Assembly: GCA_014773175.1 (NCBI GenBank)
Contig: VXCM01002846.1
Coordinates: 1 to 64,000, forward strand
Reading direction: 5' to 3'
Source of the DNA: Lucifuga dentata
Taxonomy: Eukaryota; Chordata; Actinopteri; Ophidiiformes; Bythitidae
Length of the DNA stretch: 64,000 bases
A program made the position numbers and the translations under genes. Below, piece by piece: positions 1-12,180 of the stretch (position 1 is its first letter; the number at the start of each line of letters is the position of its first letter). Below the pieces are notes generated by a model. That model ran no database searches, had not been told where the DNA came from, and saw only the letters and a list, made by a program, of their open reading frames with translations.

Positions 1-848
1 TCCCTGTGCTGTACTTGACACGCAACCCGAAGAGTAAGTGACTGAGAGGAATATCTCGGTATTACAGTAGTATGTGGAAACCCTTTAGGAACAACTCTGA
101 TGACACACAAGGTAGTTACACAACTGTAGGAATAGATCTGTGTAATTGTGTGAAAATGGCAGAGAAAGGAGAAGAAAGAATTCAGTATTTTTTTTTTTTT
201 TTTTTTTGGCTGTTTCAGTTGTTACAACATAAGACATCTGTAGCTAAATAGTTAGTGCTGCTTCTGGTGATCAGAGATGAAATTCAGAGCTGTTATATAG
301 ATTTAAAGTAGACTAAAACATAATTTAAAAATATAAGCATGTTAATTCCAAATTTGGATCCTTGCTTTCTGCATATTAGCTATAAAATTGCGAGTTTACA
401 TGATAGCCCCTGAGCTTTCAGGCCAGGTTGAGAAGTGAGAGCAAAGGCAACAAAGCAGCTATTGTAGTTTCGATTTGTTGTCAGAGCAACACAGTGAAAT
501 ACAATTCTGTTGTGCAGGCTTTGGCTGCTGAAACCATAAACCTGTTCAGATTTTCATTTAGAGCCAGATAGGTATATTATTATCACATCAAAACTTAAAA
601 AAATCAGATCTGTTAAAATTGTCTTGAAATTTAAATCAAAATGAGTCTTACCTGCTGGTTGAAGTTGTCTTGTTTATGTTGTTTTGCTCACATTATTCCA
701 TATCTGTTGTTGTGAGGGAGACTTGAGGAAGCTCACAGAGATCGTCCCGCACAGATATTAAGTTAGCAAGTGGACCAGCCCACTTGGGTGGGTCATATGG
801 CTAAACACAGATCCTCACTGTGATACAGTGCTATAAACAAGCCAGTTA

Positions 849-850
849 CT

Positions 851-885
<35 letters not shown>

Positions 886-886
886 C
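849..886. repeat. TTTC microsatellite
   Basis: About nine tandem copies of the tetranucleotide TTTC, in intergenic DNA. A pure array like this is likely to be length-polymorphic. Confidence 0.95.
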
Positions 887-3321
887 ACTGATTCATTTTA
901 AAAGTGTCATACAAGAGATACTGGGTTTGCAAAGTCTCAATAAACCTGTTTTTTTTTTTTTTTTTTTTTTTGGAACAGGCCTCTATTTCAGAATCCCTCC
1001 AAAACAAACTGTCTTCAAGTATTTGAAAATTTAAAAAAAAAACCAAAAAAAAAACCATGTATTTAATGCATGGTTGATGGATTTTTTTTATTTTAATCAA
1101 TGAAATCATATTAGATATTTAAGAGACATTACTGCTGTAGTGTAATTGGTCCTTTAAGTGATGTCTCACAAAGCAGCTTCTCCTCTCAGCACCTCAAATG
1201 TTGGCATGTTATGGCTGCTCCATGGTAATTCTTATTTCCTCTGATAATACAGTTATTTAAATACTGAAAAGCCTTCACTTAACAGAAGTCAAGTGACATG
1301 GCTTAGTTCTGACTGTAAAAAGATTAGATGAGTGGATCCTTTCTGTGTTTTCATCTTCACTCTTAATTAGTGTTCATTCGTCACATGAAAGATGTAAATA
1401 TACTTGCTTGTAGTCACGCATACCTCTGAAACCATTTTGCATATTTCAGAAGCAATGTAAGGCAAATTTGTTTTAAATACAGGACAAGCCATCTGTAACA
1501 TCCAGCTAATATTTAACAGTTCAGTTTTACTTTAATTTCCATTAGTTGTTGCTGCAGCAAAGATTATTCTTGTTATTCTTCCACAAAAATATTGATTAGA
1601 ACTAGCCTGATTTATCAGTAAGTCAGATAAATGTAAGTACTGATGTATCACAGATGTTGACAGATCTGCAAAACGAAACATACGTACATACAAACATATG
1701 AAACATACATAGATGTTTTAAAGGCTACATTTTTAGACCAAAATATCAACATTTGTATCAGCCTTTAAAAATTCAGAGTTGGGTAAGCTCTAATATAAAT
1801 ATATATTTTATTTTATTTTAAACACCAGGACACTATTCAATACATTAAAATGCCCCAGGAAATTTGATTATTTCCACTGAAAACATCAATGTTTCAGGAT
1901 AGGAATTCCATTAGGCAAGACCTCACTCATTGCTGTTAAAATTGGGGTCTACAAAATGCTGTTAGACAACATAATACAGTAGTTGGCATCACCTAAAAGA
2001 TACACTGAACAACATGCCTAACATGATATACTCTACATATTACACAAGTTACCAAATCGCCAAACTCATTTCCATTTGAAATCTTACAACACCTTATCCT
2101 GAAAGAATGCCTCTGTTTCAAGATTTGAGCTGGTCAAAGCTGACTTTGTCACTAGTTATGATACTCCCAGCCTGACTACAACCAAACATGGTCCTCAAGA
2201 TAAGGAATCTCTAGAGGCTGCAGCTAACCTCAAGTCTCACAGATGTCTCTGGGTGGTCCGCTTGAAAGGCTGCAGTATAATTCAAAGGACATAAGATGAA
2301 ACAACAAAAGAACAGACTTCTGAGCATGTCCTGCATGCAGTATAGTCTGTTTTTTTCTTTTGGTCACCTCTACTTTTGATACTCCCCCTGGCCATAATTG
2401 GTTCTAATATCACACAACTTGTTGCATCACTGAGGAGCCAGTGGGAAGAGCTCAACCAGCCATGGATCAATTTGATCAATTCATGACCAAATTCATGGAT
2501 GAATTTAAGTCAATTATGACTGGCAGCAGGTATCAAAATAGAAAAGACAAAAGTTCTCCTTGTGGGTCCAGCACAAAAAAAAACCCCAAAGAGGCTGGAT
2601 AACCCTTGAGTAAGATTTTTTTTTCTCTAAAAGTTCTACTTCTTCTGAACTATAATATAACCTTAAGAAGACAAAGCTTGGTGATGGTTCTAAATTCAGG
2701 GATTAGTCATATATTCTAATTATTTATAACTTGGTGTTTCATACTGAGATTGAAATAATTCATTTGAGCTGACACTTCAGCAGAGCCAAATACTGCATGT
2801 CAGCTAGCTTCTCTCTAGCCTATAGCATCAATTATCCTGGATTATGTGATTAAAAAAAAAAAAAAAAAAAAAAAGATATACCCTGACTGTGTAAAATCTT
2901 ACAAAGCATGCAAAGCCACATCACTGCACAGTGTAGGAGTGTGCATGTGAGGTTACTGCTTGAAAGGAGAGTGAGATACAAACTGTGACCTCTTTCACAG
3001 ATATCTCACACTCAGACCACACTGCTTTAACAGACTAGTCAAGAAATGATCATTTCGTAGCTTTAGGTGAAGACCAAATTCATACCACTGTCCAATATGT
3101 TTTTATATTATAACATAAGAGAGAAGAGATGCCAAAAATGTATACTACATGTCTCTATAAAAATATTTTGTTTCTGTAGGCTATGATCTGCTTCAACATT
3201 ATTATATATTCATCACAGCTGAGGCAACAATTTCCTATTGTTGTGGTTAATATTACTAGTTACAGGAGTATTACATTAATGGTAATCACTTCAAGGATTG
3301 CTGTAATGATCACACCAGAGG

Positions 3322-3335
3322 TTGCCATCTAGTGT
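3322..3335 (-). promoter_or_regulatory. CTCF-like core motif (minus strand)
   Basis: Read on the minus strand, the 14 bases match the CTCF core consensus CCASYAGRKGGCRS at 12 of 14 positions, including the invariant AG..GGC core. The site lies 1.5 kb upstream of the ube2g1 start. Function is inferred from the motif only. Confidence 0.35.
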
Positions 3336-4660
3336 TTATTGTGAGTATTACAAACAAGCAGTAGCAGCACATCTCAAACCATTCGCACTGGATGGCTGTT
3401 GTCCTGTGTTTGAGGTGAAAATCATCATGAAAGGATGTAGGATTTTAAATTCAGTCTCAACTCACCCATGAGCTTATTTGATTGATGGGTAAATCAGGTG
3501 CAGCCCAGCTAATGCAACAACCAAATATAAGCACTATCCACATAGGTTTAGAGAGACCTGTATAAGTGCAACAGCTTTAAATTCTGCAAGGATGGAGCCA
3601 CGGTGCCTGAACAAGCCAAGGAGTGCTAAACTGGGTTTTAACTTATATTCAACATCTCCATACCTTATCAACCTAAGCACAATATTTCAGCACTGGACAG
3701 AAATATTCTGATTTTCACATGTCAAGTGCCTTGACAGAGTCTTGTATCTTATAAATCAAACACAGATGAAGAATTCTCTCCAACTTTTATGGCTCACAAA
3801 CCTTACACATATTCTTTGAGACAAGTATCACCCTCATTCCTCACAGATCCACCACAATCAAACAACCCAGACTCAGCAAGCACAACCAAAATTTTTTTTT
3901 AAAAAAGGAAATGACAAACAAGACAATCAACGCAAACAACCTGTGTGAGAAAAAGATGATACACATTCTGCACAGGCAGTCATAAATTTCAGTGTTTAAT
4001 GAATATATTTGTAAACCTTTCACAGATATCCCTAGGACAAAATGCCATCCCACTGAAGTTTGAAGGGCTTGTATTTAGTCAGATGCAGGCTTACTACAGC
4101 CTTTGATGATGTTTTAGCAGTGTCTAGCAAGAATATGAGAACCCATGATATAGCCTAATACTGATTTGTGTACAATCATACACTGAGCTTAACCAGAGAG
4201 CATTGCTTACAGAAGATGTTTTCAAGGCATGTGTTAGGTTAACAGAAACAAGGTGGAAATTTATTATGAAGGCGACTTATGTGTTTTGCCAAGGATATTT
4301 CAGTCCCATTTCTTGGCTAGTTAACAATCCTGATAACATATTTCAACAAAATTTTATGAAAGATTAGATCAGGGACTAGATTAGATTTTGGTGTGGATTT
4401 TGACCCAGGTGCAGACCCAGTGATTTCTAAAGGATTTTTTTAACAGTGTTAGAATAAAGCCATTTAAATATGTTTTCTGTTTACTCCTGAATCAACATAG
4501 CTTAAAAAAAAACTGGCACATGTATTGAAGGATTGTCTCTATGATGTATATGTTGATACAGGTCGGGTCAGATGCAGAATATTATTGAAATGAGAAACAC
4601 TGCACAGCCTGAAACAAGTTTGCTTTTGTTTCTCCAAAATCGATGTAATACCCACTCCGC

Positions 4661-4674
4661 ACAGTAGGTGGCAA
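4661..4674 (+). promoter_or_regulatory. CTCF-like core motif in the ube2g1 promoter
   Basis: The 14 bases match CCASYAGRKGGCRS at 12 of 14 positions on the plus strand, about 190 bp upstream of the ube2g1 ATG. The motif sits at the left of a block, roughly 4650-4760, that ends in a GAAGAAGAAGAAG tract. This layout (an AGTAGGTGGC core, then a GAAGAAG tail) is one I recognise as recurring near teleost promoters. CTCF occupancy is inference. Confidence 0.4.
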
Positions 4675-4864
4675 CGTACACTGTTTGCACCAAGTATAAA
4701 GTTCAAAGAAGCAGATGCAGAAAAAAGCGGCGAAGAAGAAGAAGAAAGACGAACGCTGGATGGAAAATAAGAGAGGACGGACCTCTGTCAGGCGAACATA
4801 AAGTTAAAACGCTGTTACCTTGAAATATTAATATTAAAAATAATCTCATTACAGTTACTAAATC

Positions 4865-7800
4865 ATGACGGAGCCCCAGTCCGCGCTGTTACTCAAGAGA
4901 CAACTCGCAGGTAATTAAATTATAGCCTTTACTGATGCTGGCAGTCCAGCTAACGATGGCTTTACGCTAGCGCCGCCGTTAGCTTCGATTGAAACGGTGC
5001 TGCTGGCGTAAACTGTTCTTGAACCGTTCACATTTATCTTACGCCTCATGACATCTCAGTTGTGTGGAGATTATAGCAGTGGAAATTGCGCGGCATTGTG
5101 CTTGTATACAAATAACATCTGTTGATTGTGAAACAATTTCGTTCAGTTGTTGGTTTGGACGTTACAAGTTGATTTCAGCTGAAAGCCGCTGTCGCATCAA
5201 AAGTCTCAACGACTCCTGTATCGGGCTGAAATCAGTTAGCCTAGCTCGTCCACTGTGTTTAGTTATTTCAGATAACATAGCATGGAGTGTTTTGTATTTT
5301 TTTTAGACCCGTTTTTGCTAGCTACACGATTAAAGGTATGTTTCTTGCTATTTTTATACGTCTATTTAAGTAACGTTACACAAGTTGACCTATATTCCCT
5401 TGCTAAGTAGATTGAATTGCTAATATTTTTAGCCAGCTCGCTAAACATGTAGACTAACGTTAGCTGCTGTCACTGTCGTTTGTGGCGATTTATCAAGCTT
5501 ATGTTACGTTAAAATTGCCTTCCCCTTTTCGCTATTTAAACATTCAGTTCTGCGTTAAAATTATGACTTTCCCAGAGTACGCACTACGAGTTTAGCAATA
5601 GTGCATTTCAGATTTTTATCACTGCTGCAACTCACAATTGTGAGTTCATATGCAAACGCAGACGTTATGTCATGCACACACAAAAGTGTCTCTTTGCTAG
5701 TTGCCTTGACCCAGATAATCTCTTAAAAGTTAGGGATATTTGACACAATGGATTGGGCTTAATTAATTGAAATTAAATGGAAATTGTTACACATGATGTC
5801 TGCTATTCTGCAATATATTTATTCTTCATTTATATTATCAGCCTTGGTTGATAAGGATCATCAATCATCGTTTGATAAGAATCAAGTTAGGTTTTGATGT
5901 TTAAGAGGAAAGTCATCATTTCACACAGGTTGCTCAAACAGCATCCGTTTTTAACAGGGAATTTGAAATTGAATGATCATACTTGCCCCCAAATAGCCAT
6001 CCAGTCCAATCAAACTAATTAACTTACTGACTGAAAAGTAATCCACAAATTTAAATATTTTGTCAGCATGGGTTTTTTGTCAGTACTCTCACATTTTATA
6101 GACTGATTAATTAATAAATTGGCAAAATAATCAATAGATCACAAGAGATCGCATAGCAACTGATATAAAAAAAAATAGATTTGCAAAACGGTAACTTGCA
6201 TTGAGTAATTCTTTGCTCAACATGGCAAAAGGCACAGACACTGAAGTATTACAGTTCAAGATATCATCTATTGTTGGCTATTTTCAGATTTTTTAAAACA
6301 CGAAGTTACAGCCAATGAACAATACATTTGTCAAGACAAATACTGACAAATGTGAAAGAGTTTGTGTGCTGGTACTGCAAGACGCTCCCAAAATATATCA
6401 ACTTATTAATGTGAACCAATGTGACATTTCCTGCTTGTGATTATACCGAGTCACATTCTGGTACCCACAGACTCACAGTGGACTGTACAGCTGCTGCAGC
6501 CGTTATTTTTCAGTCTCACTTAATCAGCTGAAAGTCTGACATTAATAATGTAGTCTATACAATTCCAAAAATAACAAATGCCCATTCACCACTTTTCTTG
6601 AGTTCTTGGCATTCTCTCTTGGAACAGATTACGATTAGGAAGATGTTTTTAGTAGTACGCTAATGTTTATGCTAATATATTGTGAATAATAAATTAAGCG
6701 ATATTAAATGGATATTAAATGGTAATAGTTGCAAAGTACAGTATTTCTCAGGGTAGTTGCAGTGTGATACAGTGAGTAAATGTGACTTAGCCTGGGTTTA
6801 TGCAGGTGTGTGGATTCACATCCCCCAATTAAGGCCAATAAGATGATGTTTATGTTTCCTCCTTAGTGGTCTTCAGAGGAATATGACATCAGTCTTTATT
6901 AGTAGTTCACATACTGTAGTACGATATAAGCAAATGGTGATTTTACTTGCATAGAAATTTGTTTTTATCTCCAGAGCTAAACAAAAATGCAGTGGAAGGA
7001 TTCTCGGCAGGCCTGATTGAGGATAATGACCTCTACAGATGGGAAGTCCTGATCATCGGCCCCCCTGACACGCTGTAGTAAGTCCAGCACTTAATTATAT
7101 GTGGGATATAATTGAAGAAATTATTGCTGCACTTCATTATTGGCCTGAACAACACTTATCACTTCCATAGGTCCATGTGTTGAAACTTGTATTTATTGAT
7201 TATATATTTTTTCTCTGTGATCTTTGTTTGACAGTGAAGGCGGTGTGTTTAAAGCTCATCTGACATTTCCCAAAGACTATCCTCTCAGGCCACCTAAAAT
7301 GAAATTTATCACAGATATTTGGCACCCTAATGGTAGGTACAGGCGTAGTGCACTGTAAGTGATATTTGCCTTTGTTTGCTTTAGTTCCTCTTTGGAAAGT
7401 TGACATTAAATTTCTGAGATGTGTAAAGATGGAGGATAAATTCTCCATTCCATTTTGGTGTAAATGTTTTGGATTTTCAGTTCAGTGGATCACTGGTGAA
7501 AACACCTGTGCTGGGTGTGCATTGCTGAGAAAAATCTGTCGACATAACAAAAACAAACTGAAATGCACAGTACTAATTAGGGTTGGGCAATATAATAACT
7601 ACATCTTTTTTTGGGAACAGACTGCAACTATAGCTGAAGTTCTACACATATTTTTGGCCAATTAAATCTCCAAAAACTACCGGAAAGCTATGCACCCTCC
7701 ATATAAAGCAAAATAGTGAAAAGTGGGCACATCAATAATCACCTAAAACATGTAGGACTAGGATAGCTTTTCAGTGTTTTTCCACTTTGGTGTCTAATTC

Positions 7801-9470
7801 ACCATATACAATGTTGAATTTTCATTTTCAAGGTTTGAAGTCTCCCTACTGTTCACTGCAGCTAAAAGCCGCCATGGCACACTACCAAATATTAGACAAG
7901 ATTCATAAACCACTATGCCAGACATGTCACTAAGGGCAAATATTGTCACGCAACCACATTCCCTCATTCATAAACACCTGTTACTGGCATCTTTTAGCGT
8001 TTGCCTGGAAAGACACGTTACTGCGGTCCTTCTTTATTTACATGCATTTCATAAAACACACCAATACACCATCAAGACCTGTTTCAGTCTGGCAGTAAAT
8101 TTCAGCAGTAGGAAATCTGGGCGACATTTTAAACCGTATTTGACTCGCATGTTAGTGATTGATACATTTGATCGATAAGCCCCCTCAGGTGATCTGTCAG
8201 TTTATTGAAGTGGAGAGTTTTGATCCGATCTCACACATTCTAGTGGCAGTGCACCTTTTCCTCAAGCCTCCCTGCATCTCTCTCCCTTCCACACACACAC
8301 ACACACACCACCATCCAGCCCATGTACTGTGACAACACACTACGGAGAGTCGTGTGGATCTCTCTTATCTTAGTGTCAATTTCTTAAACTGTGGAGCTCT
8401 AAAGCAGATGATGTATGTTTACTTTGCTGATTTAACATGTCAGTTTCACCTTGACACACCTGACGAAACAGTATAAATCGTGATTCTTAAGTATGAAGCA
8501 GCTCATTAGCACACTGATCTTCATTGGCTTTTACCTGTGACATGCCTTTCCAACAACTCTCCCTTAATGGGACCTGGCGCGCTGATTAACGCAATAAGCC
8601 ACTATCATGGTACTTATTTAAAATGACACTTTGTAGTCAGCATTTTTTTTTTTAATGGATCCCGCCCATTGTCTTTAAAGTTGAACCCAGGAGACATTTT
8701 GCAGTTGTGGCAGTATCGAGTTTAAGGTTTGGCAAAATTTATAGCGCTACAAAATGAGCAAAACTTTTGTTAGCTAAAAGAAGAATAAACACGCTGACTT
8801 AACAACTTTGCTGTGTTCACAAACAACATGCATTAAATAGTTTGTCATCCGATTGGCTACACTCTGTTTCAAACAACACTGGCAGATTGACTATAGCCAC
8901 TCTCCATACCGCATTATAGGGTACTTTGCACATTTTTGTAATATTGTCATGTAATGCTTGCTATATGGTTTTGTTTCCAGTTGACAAGAATGGAGACGTA
9001 TGTATTTCTATTTTGCACGAACCCGGGGAGGATAAGTATGGCTATGAGAAACCAGAGGAGCGCTGGCTGCCCATCCACACGGTGGAAACCATCATGATTA
9101 GTGTTATCTCCATGCTAGCAGACCCAAATGGAGACTCACCTGCCAATGTGGATGCTGCAGTAAGTTCACTTCTGAATGAAGGTACCTGATTAGAAATTCT
9201 AGCTGAAACAGATGTGGTCCTGGATGGATTTTACTCATGAAAAAAGAAGTTTATAGTGTATATATACTAGTAATGGCAATGATTCAACAAGTGTCACAAT
9301 TATAGCAAATATAATAATGAAATGAATAAAACCTAACCACCTGTAAAGTCTGATATACTTTTTTTTTATTTCCCTCTTTGCAGAAAGAGTGGAGGGAGGA
9401 CAGACAAGGAGCCTTCAAAAGAAAAGTGGCCCGCTGTGTACGAAAAAGCCAAGAGACTGCTTTTGAGTGA
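4865..9470 (+). CDS. ube2g1: Ubiquitin-conjugating enzyme E2 G1 (UBC7-like), five coding exons
   Basis: Coding exons: 4865-4910, 6975-7077, 7235-7332, 8981-9159, 9384-9470. All introns are GT-AG, and the 513 nt give 170 residues, equal to the human length. E2 enzymes take activated ubiquitin from E1 onto a catalytic cysteine and pass it to substrates with an E3; the G1/UBC7 class builds mainly Lys48-linked chains and is tied to ER-associated and cullin-RING degradation. Visible hallmarks are the HPN motif at residues 80-82, the catalytic Cys90 in the context DVCIS, and the acidic insertion that follows ([17 protein letters not shown]), which is diagnostic of the UBC7/CDC34-type E2s. The C-terminus ends KSQETAFE. 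The ATG has A at -3, and the [10 protein letters not shown] start matches the family. Transcription continues into a spliced 3'UTR exon. Confidence 0.97.
4911..6974 (+). other. ube2g1: ube2g1 intron 1
   Basis: A 2.06-kb AT-rich intron. An 80-codon frame at 5064-5306 has no homology I recognise and no splice support, so I regard it as chance. No repeat family was identified in the intron. Confidence 0.8.
7333..8980 (+). other. ube2g1: ube2g1 intron 3, with a possible transposon terminus
   Basis: A 1.65-kb intron. At about 7575-7592 the text TTAGGGTTGGGCAATAT resembles the start of a very common fish interspersed repeat (TAGGGCTGGGCGATAT type, usually assigned to hAT-like non-autonomous elements), but no partner terminus is visible. 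A CA microsatellite lies at 8290-8308. Confidence 0.55.
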
Positions 9471-12180
9471 TGTTTAGCAAGAACCTAGCTTCATGTTTTC
9501 AGGGTAGGTGTTAAGGTCTTTAAATTATAGGAAGCATTTTGCTTTACTACTAACTTTAGTTGTTAAGAAACAGCTGTCAGCACAATTTAAAGCCAGGTTC
9601 AACTGTAATTAAATTAAGTTCATATCCACACGTGACAAAAATGATAGCGGTTGCAACTAAAATGGTTCCAACATAAAACACAACTTTAAGATTCAGATTT
9701 CAGATTAAATAAACTACCTGCTATCTCTTTGTAGCTGTAAGTAAATAGACAAGATGCATCATTTTAGTTTATACAAAACACGGGGGATATCATGGAACAA
9801 ATACAGTACCAGTCTTGTATAATATGAAAATATATATATAAATAGAGCATATAGGCAAAAAAACACAAACACCTGTGCAAGTTAATAAAATCAAAGCCCC
9901 CAGCTCTACAATATATATTGCCTTTGTGAAGTCTGTGATGTGCAATTGTAGTTGACTGTCAATAATGCGACGATTCAGCTCCGCTTTCTGCAGCATTTCA
10001 TCTGTTTTCTGATATGCTTCACTATCTAGTTTTATTGTTGCTTTATGAAAAATTATATGAAAAATACATACATTACATAAAGAGCAGACAAAACAACCTT
10101 ACCATCTAGTGAAATCCACTGGAGTATTACCATAAGATAAAATTACTGCAGAGTTGAATCATTATTACCTTTTTAACAGTTCCCCAAAAATTTGAAGTTT
10201 CCAAAAAGCTAGTACTTTCCTAGTTTCTACAAGGGTTACTTTTATTGCATCCAGCCCTTGTAGTGGACATGAGAAAATATTTTTGCCCAGTGTAATTGGC
10301 CACTTCAAGTGAAAGATCAGTGTTAGTGTTTAGGATTTATTCTCTGGCTCTACAGTGCAGTTCTGCGTAGTTTCAGCATAACATTGTGCAGACGTCACAA
10401 CATCGAACACATCCACCTGATGTACAGTGGAGTCCAAAAGTCTGAGACCACATGTAAAATCCGTGATGTTTTCCATGTAAATCTGGAAATAATCAGAAAG
10501 TCTGACAAACAAGAAGCTCTTGAGATCATTGTCAAATCATGCTGGGACAACTTGGCTCATCAGGTTTTGCACAAACTTATGGAGTCCATGCCAGCTTGAG
10601 GTGCATGCTGTCATTAAAGCAAAAGAGAGGCATACCAAATACTAAGATTTTCTGAAATTCATTCAAAGATTCAACTTTTCACTCAAATTGTTAAGATTAT
10701 AATTTGTAATGAAAAATCTTGTTTTAAATTAAAAAAAGAATGCAAGACAGTGGTCTGAGTCCACTGTAGCTGCACAACTTTTACTGCCCGTAGTTTCTCT
10801 TATCATTTGTACCTGTTGTCAAAGTTAAACGTGACGTAATTTTTGTCTTTGCTGCTGCATAAATGTTTCTATCATTTGCTGCTTGTTTTCCTACAGGTCT
10901 CAAAATTGAAAATCAACACGGCACTGTTTCCTGCACTCGTCCGCCCTGTTGCCAGGCTTGTCCTCCTTTATTTTGGCAGGAACAGACTGGCGATTGTAGG
11001 CTGCAATAGAACATAACAGTGACTATCAAGGCTGACAGAAAACCGCCAAGCAAGTGCCAACTCAAAAAAAAAAAAAAAAANAAAAAAAAAAAAAAAAGGA
11101 AAAAACAAGATGATGAAACATTTTTCAAGTCTATGAACTGCTTCAACATTCAGGAAGATATTGTAAAGATGTGTATATAGTACAGACTAAACCGGATAAT
11201 ATATAAACTCCCTTTCCATCCATAAAGACACTTAGACCAAATGAATAGTGCTGGTTCAGTTAGTTTTTTCTTTGTCCATTTTCCTTTAATCGACTCCAGT
11301 GTGTGCATTACTTCTCTTTAGTTTCTTTTAATAGAATGTCTTATATGGAGAAAGTGCAAAGCTGTTGGAGGAATTTCACCCGTGAAGAGCGTCACGCATT
11401 CAAGCAAGTCCTGAGTGATGTGACTGAAGAAAGGTCTCCTGTGGAAAACCACCATATTAGATGACACAGAGTTTGTCTCATAGGTTCTTAACCCTCAGAA
11501 GAAGTCGACAGTGTATGTGGGTACATTGATTTCTGTTTGACAGTTTTAGGTATTACATCCTGCTCCATTGGCTTAAGAAAGGCAACTTAACCATTTGTTT
11601 TTGTGCATGCTCAATTTTGTTTATCTTTTTCGAAAAGTGCCTCCTAATAAAATGCTTGGCCACATCACCCTGCATTGAACAAGTGTTAAAAAATATTGAA
11701 AAAGATGGAAAAATTGCATACCACCTATGTATGAATTTATGTAATAGTACACCGAGACCCTGTGTAATTTAGGATCTCGGTAATGACTTGGTGTAGCAAT
11801 AACTCCCATAGTATGAAGTGTACACATCTTAATTTTTGATATCCTGATAAAATTTGAGATCATTTTCTCCAATACTCAGTTATTTTAGCAGCCTCTACTT
11901 TCTTTGTCTGTTGTGCTCCGTAGGAATTGTTATGCATGCTTTATATTACCTTTTTTTGGGGTTGGTTGGTTTTTGTCGAATGTTTTGGGGATTTCCTTTG
12001 TGAATGTTTGAGTGTTTGTGTATTCAGTATGTTTGCCCATTTTGTTTTGTCCCTTTCTCAATTTCAGTTGTTCCACTCTTTCTGAACTATTGCAGTTTTT
12101 TGCCTAATGTACAAACACAAAATGCTGATGTATATTTTTCATGTATGAAAATTGTCACCTGTAGTGAGTTCTTCTAAAAT
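9471..12180 (+). other. ube2g1: ube2g1 3'UTR, interrupted by one intron
   Basis: The UTR starts in coding exon 5 (9471-9503), breaks at a GT donor after 9503, and resumes at an AG acceptor with exon 10897 onward. The spliced junction reads TTTCAGG/GTCTC, and the exon after it resembles the human UBE2G1 3'UTR as I remember it: CACTGTTTCCTGCACTC, then CAAGTGCCAACT, then CCGGATAATATATA. Resemblance to the mammalian UTR seems to continue to about 12180. An AATAAA lies at 11646-11651, so shorter isoforms are possible. The true 3' end cannot be fixed from sequence alone. A poly-A tract with an N at 11081 interrupts the UTR. Confidence 0.65.
10423..10768 (+). mobile_element. Internally deleted Tc1/mariner-type element in the ube2g1 3'UTR intron
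   Basis: A 346-bp element runs from TACAGTGGAGTCC on the left to GGTCTGAGTCCACTGTA on the right. The two ends are inverted copies, and each carries the TA dinucleotide expected of Tc1/mariner insertion. Inside, around 10505-10600, a plus-strand frame reads SCWDNLAHQVLHKLMESMPA, which matches the C-terminal end of Tc1-family transposases (W..I...VL..LV.SMP pattern). The DDE catalytic region is absent, so this is a dead remnant. It lies wholly within the intron 9504-10896. Confidence 0.8.

Larger units (their letters stand above)
1..4660. other. Intergenic region upstream of ube2g1, no gene seen
   Basis: AT-rich non-coding DNA. The open frames here are short (about 60-75 codons), lack splice context and show no family motif, so I call no gene. 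It contains poly-T runs near 188-207 and 949-971, a TTTC microsatellite near 849-886, a poly-A run near 2852-2874 and a CTCF-like motif at 3322-3335. Part of it may be decayed transposon sequence, but I recognise no specific family. Confidence 0.6.

Noticed and set aside
851..886. CRISPR-like or tandem array
   Set aside because: Simple tetranucleotide repeats without spacers. No repeat-spacer array was seen anywhere in the window.
5064..5306. 80-codon open frame downstream of ube2g1 exon 1
   Set aside because: Entirely intronic, no homology recognised, and no splice or start context.
7366..7665. 99-codon plus-strand open frame
   Set aside because: It lies inside ube2g1 intron 3, has no recognisable domain, and the real exons on either side splice past it.
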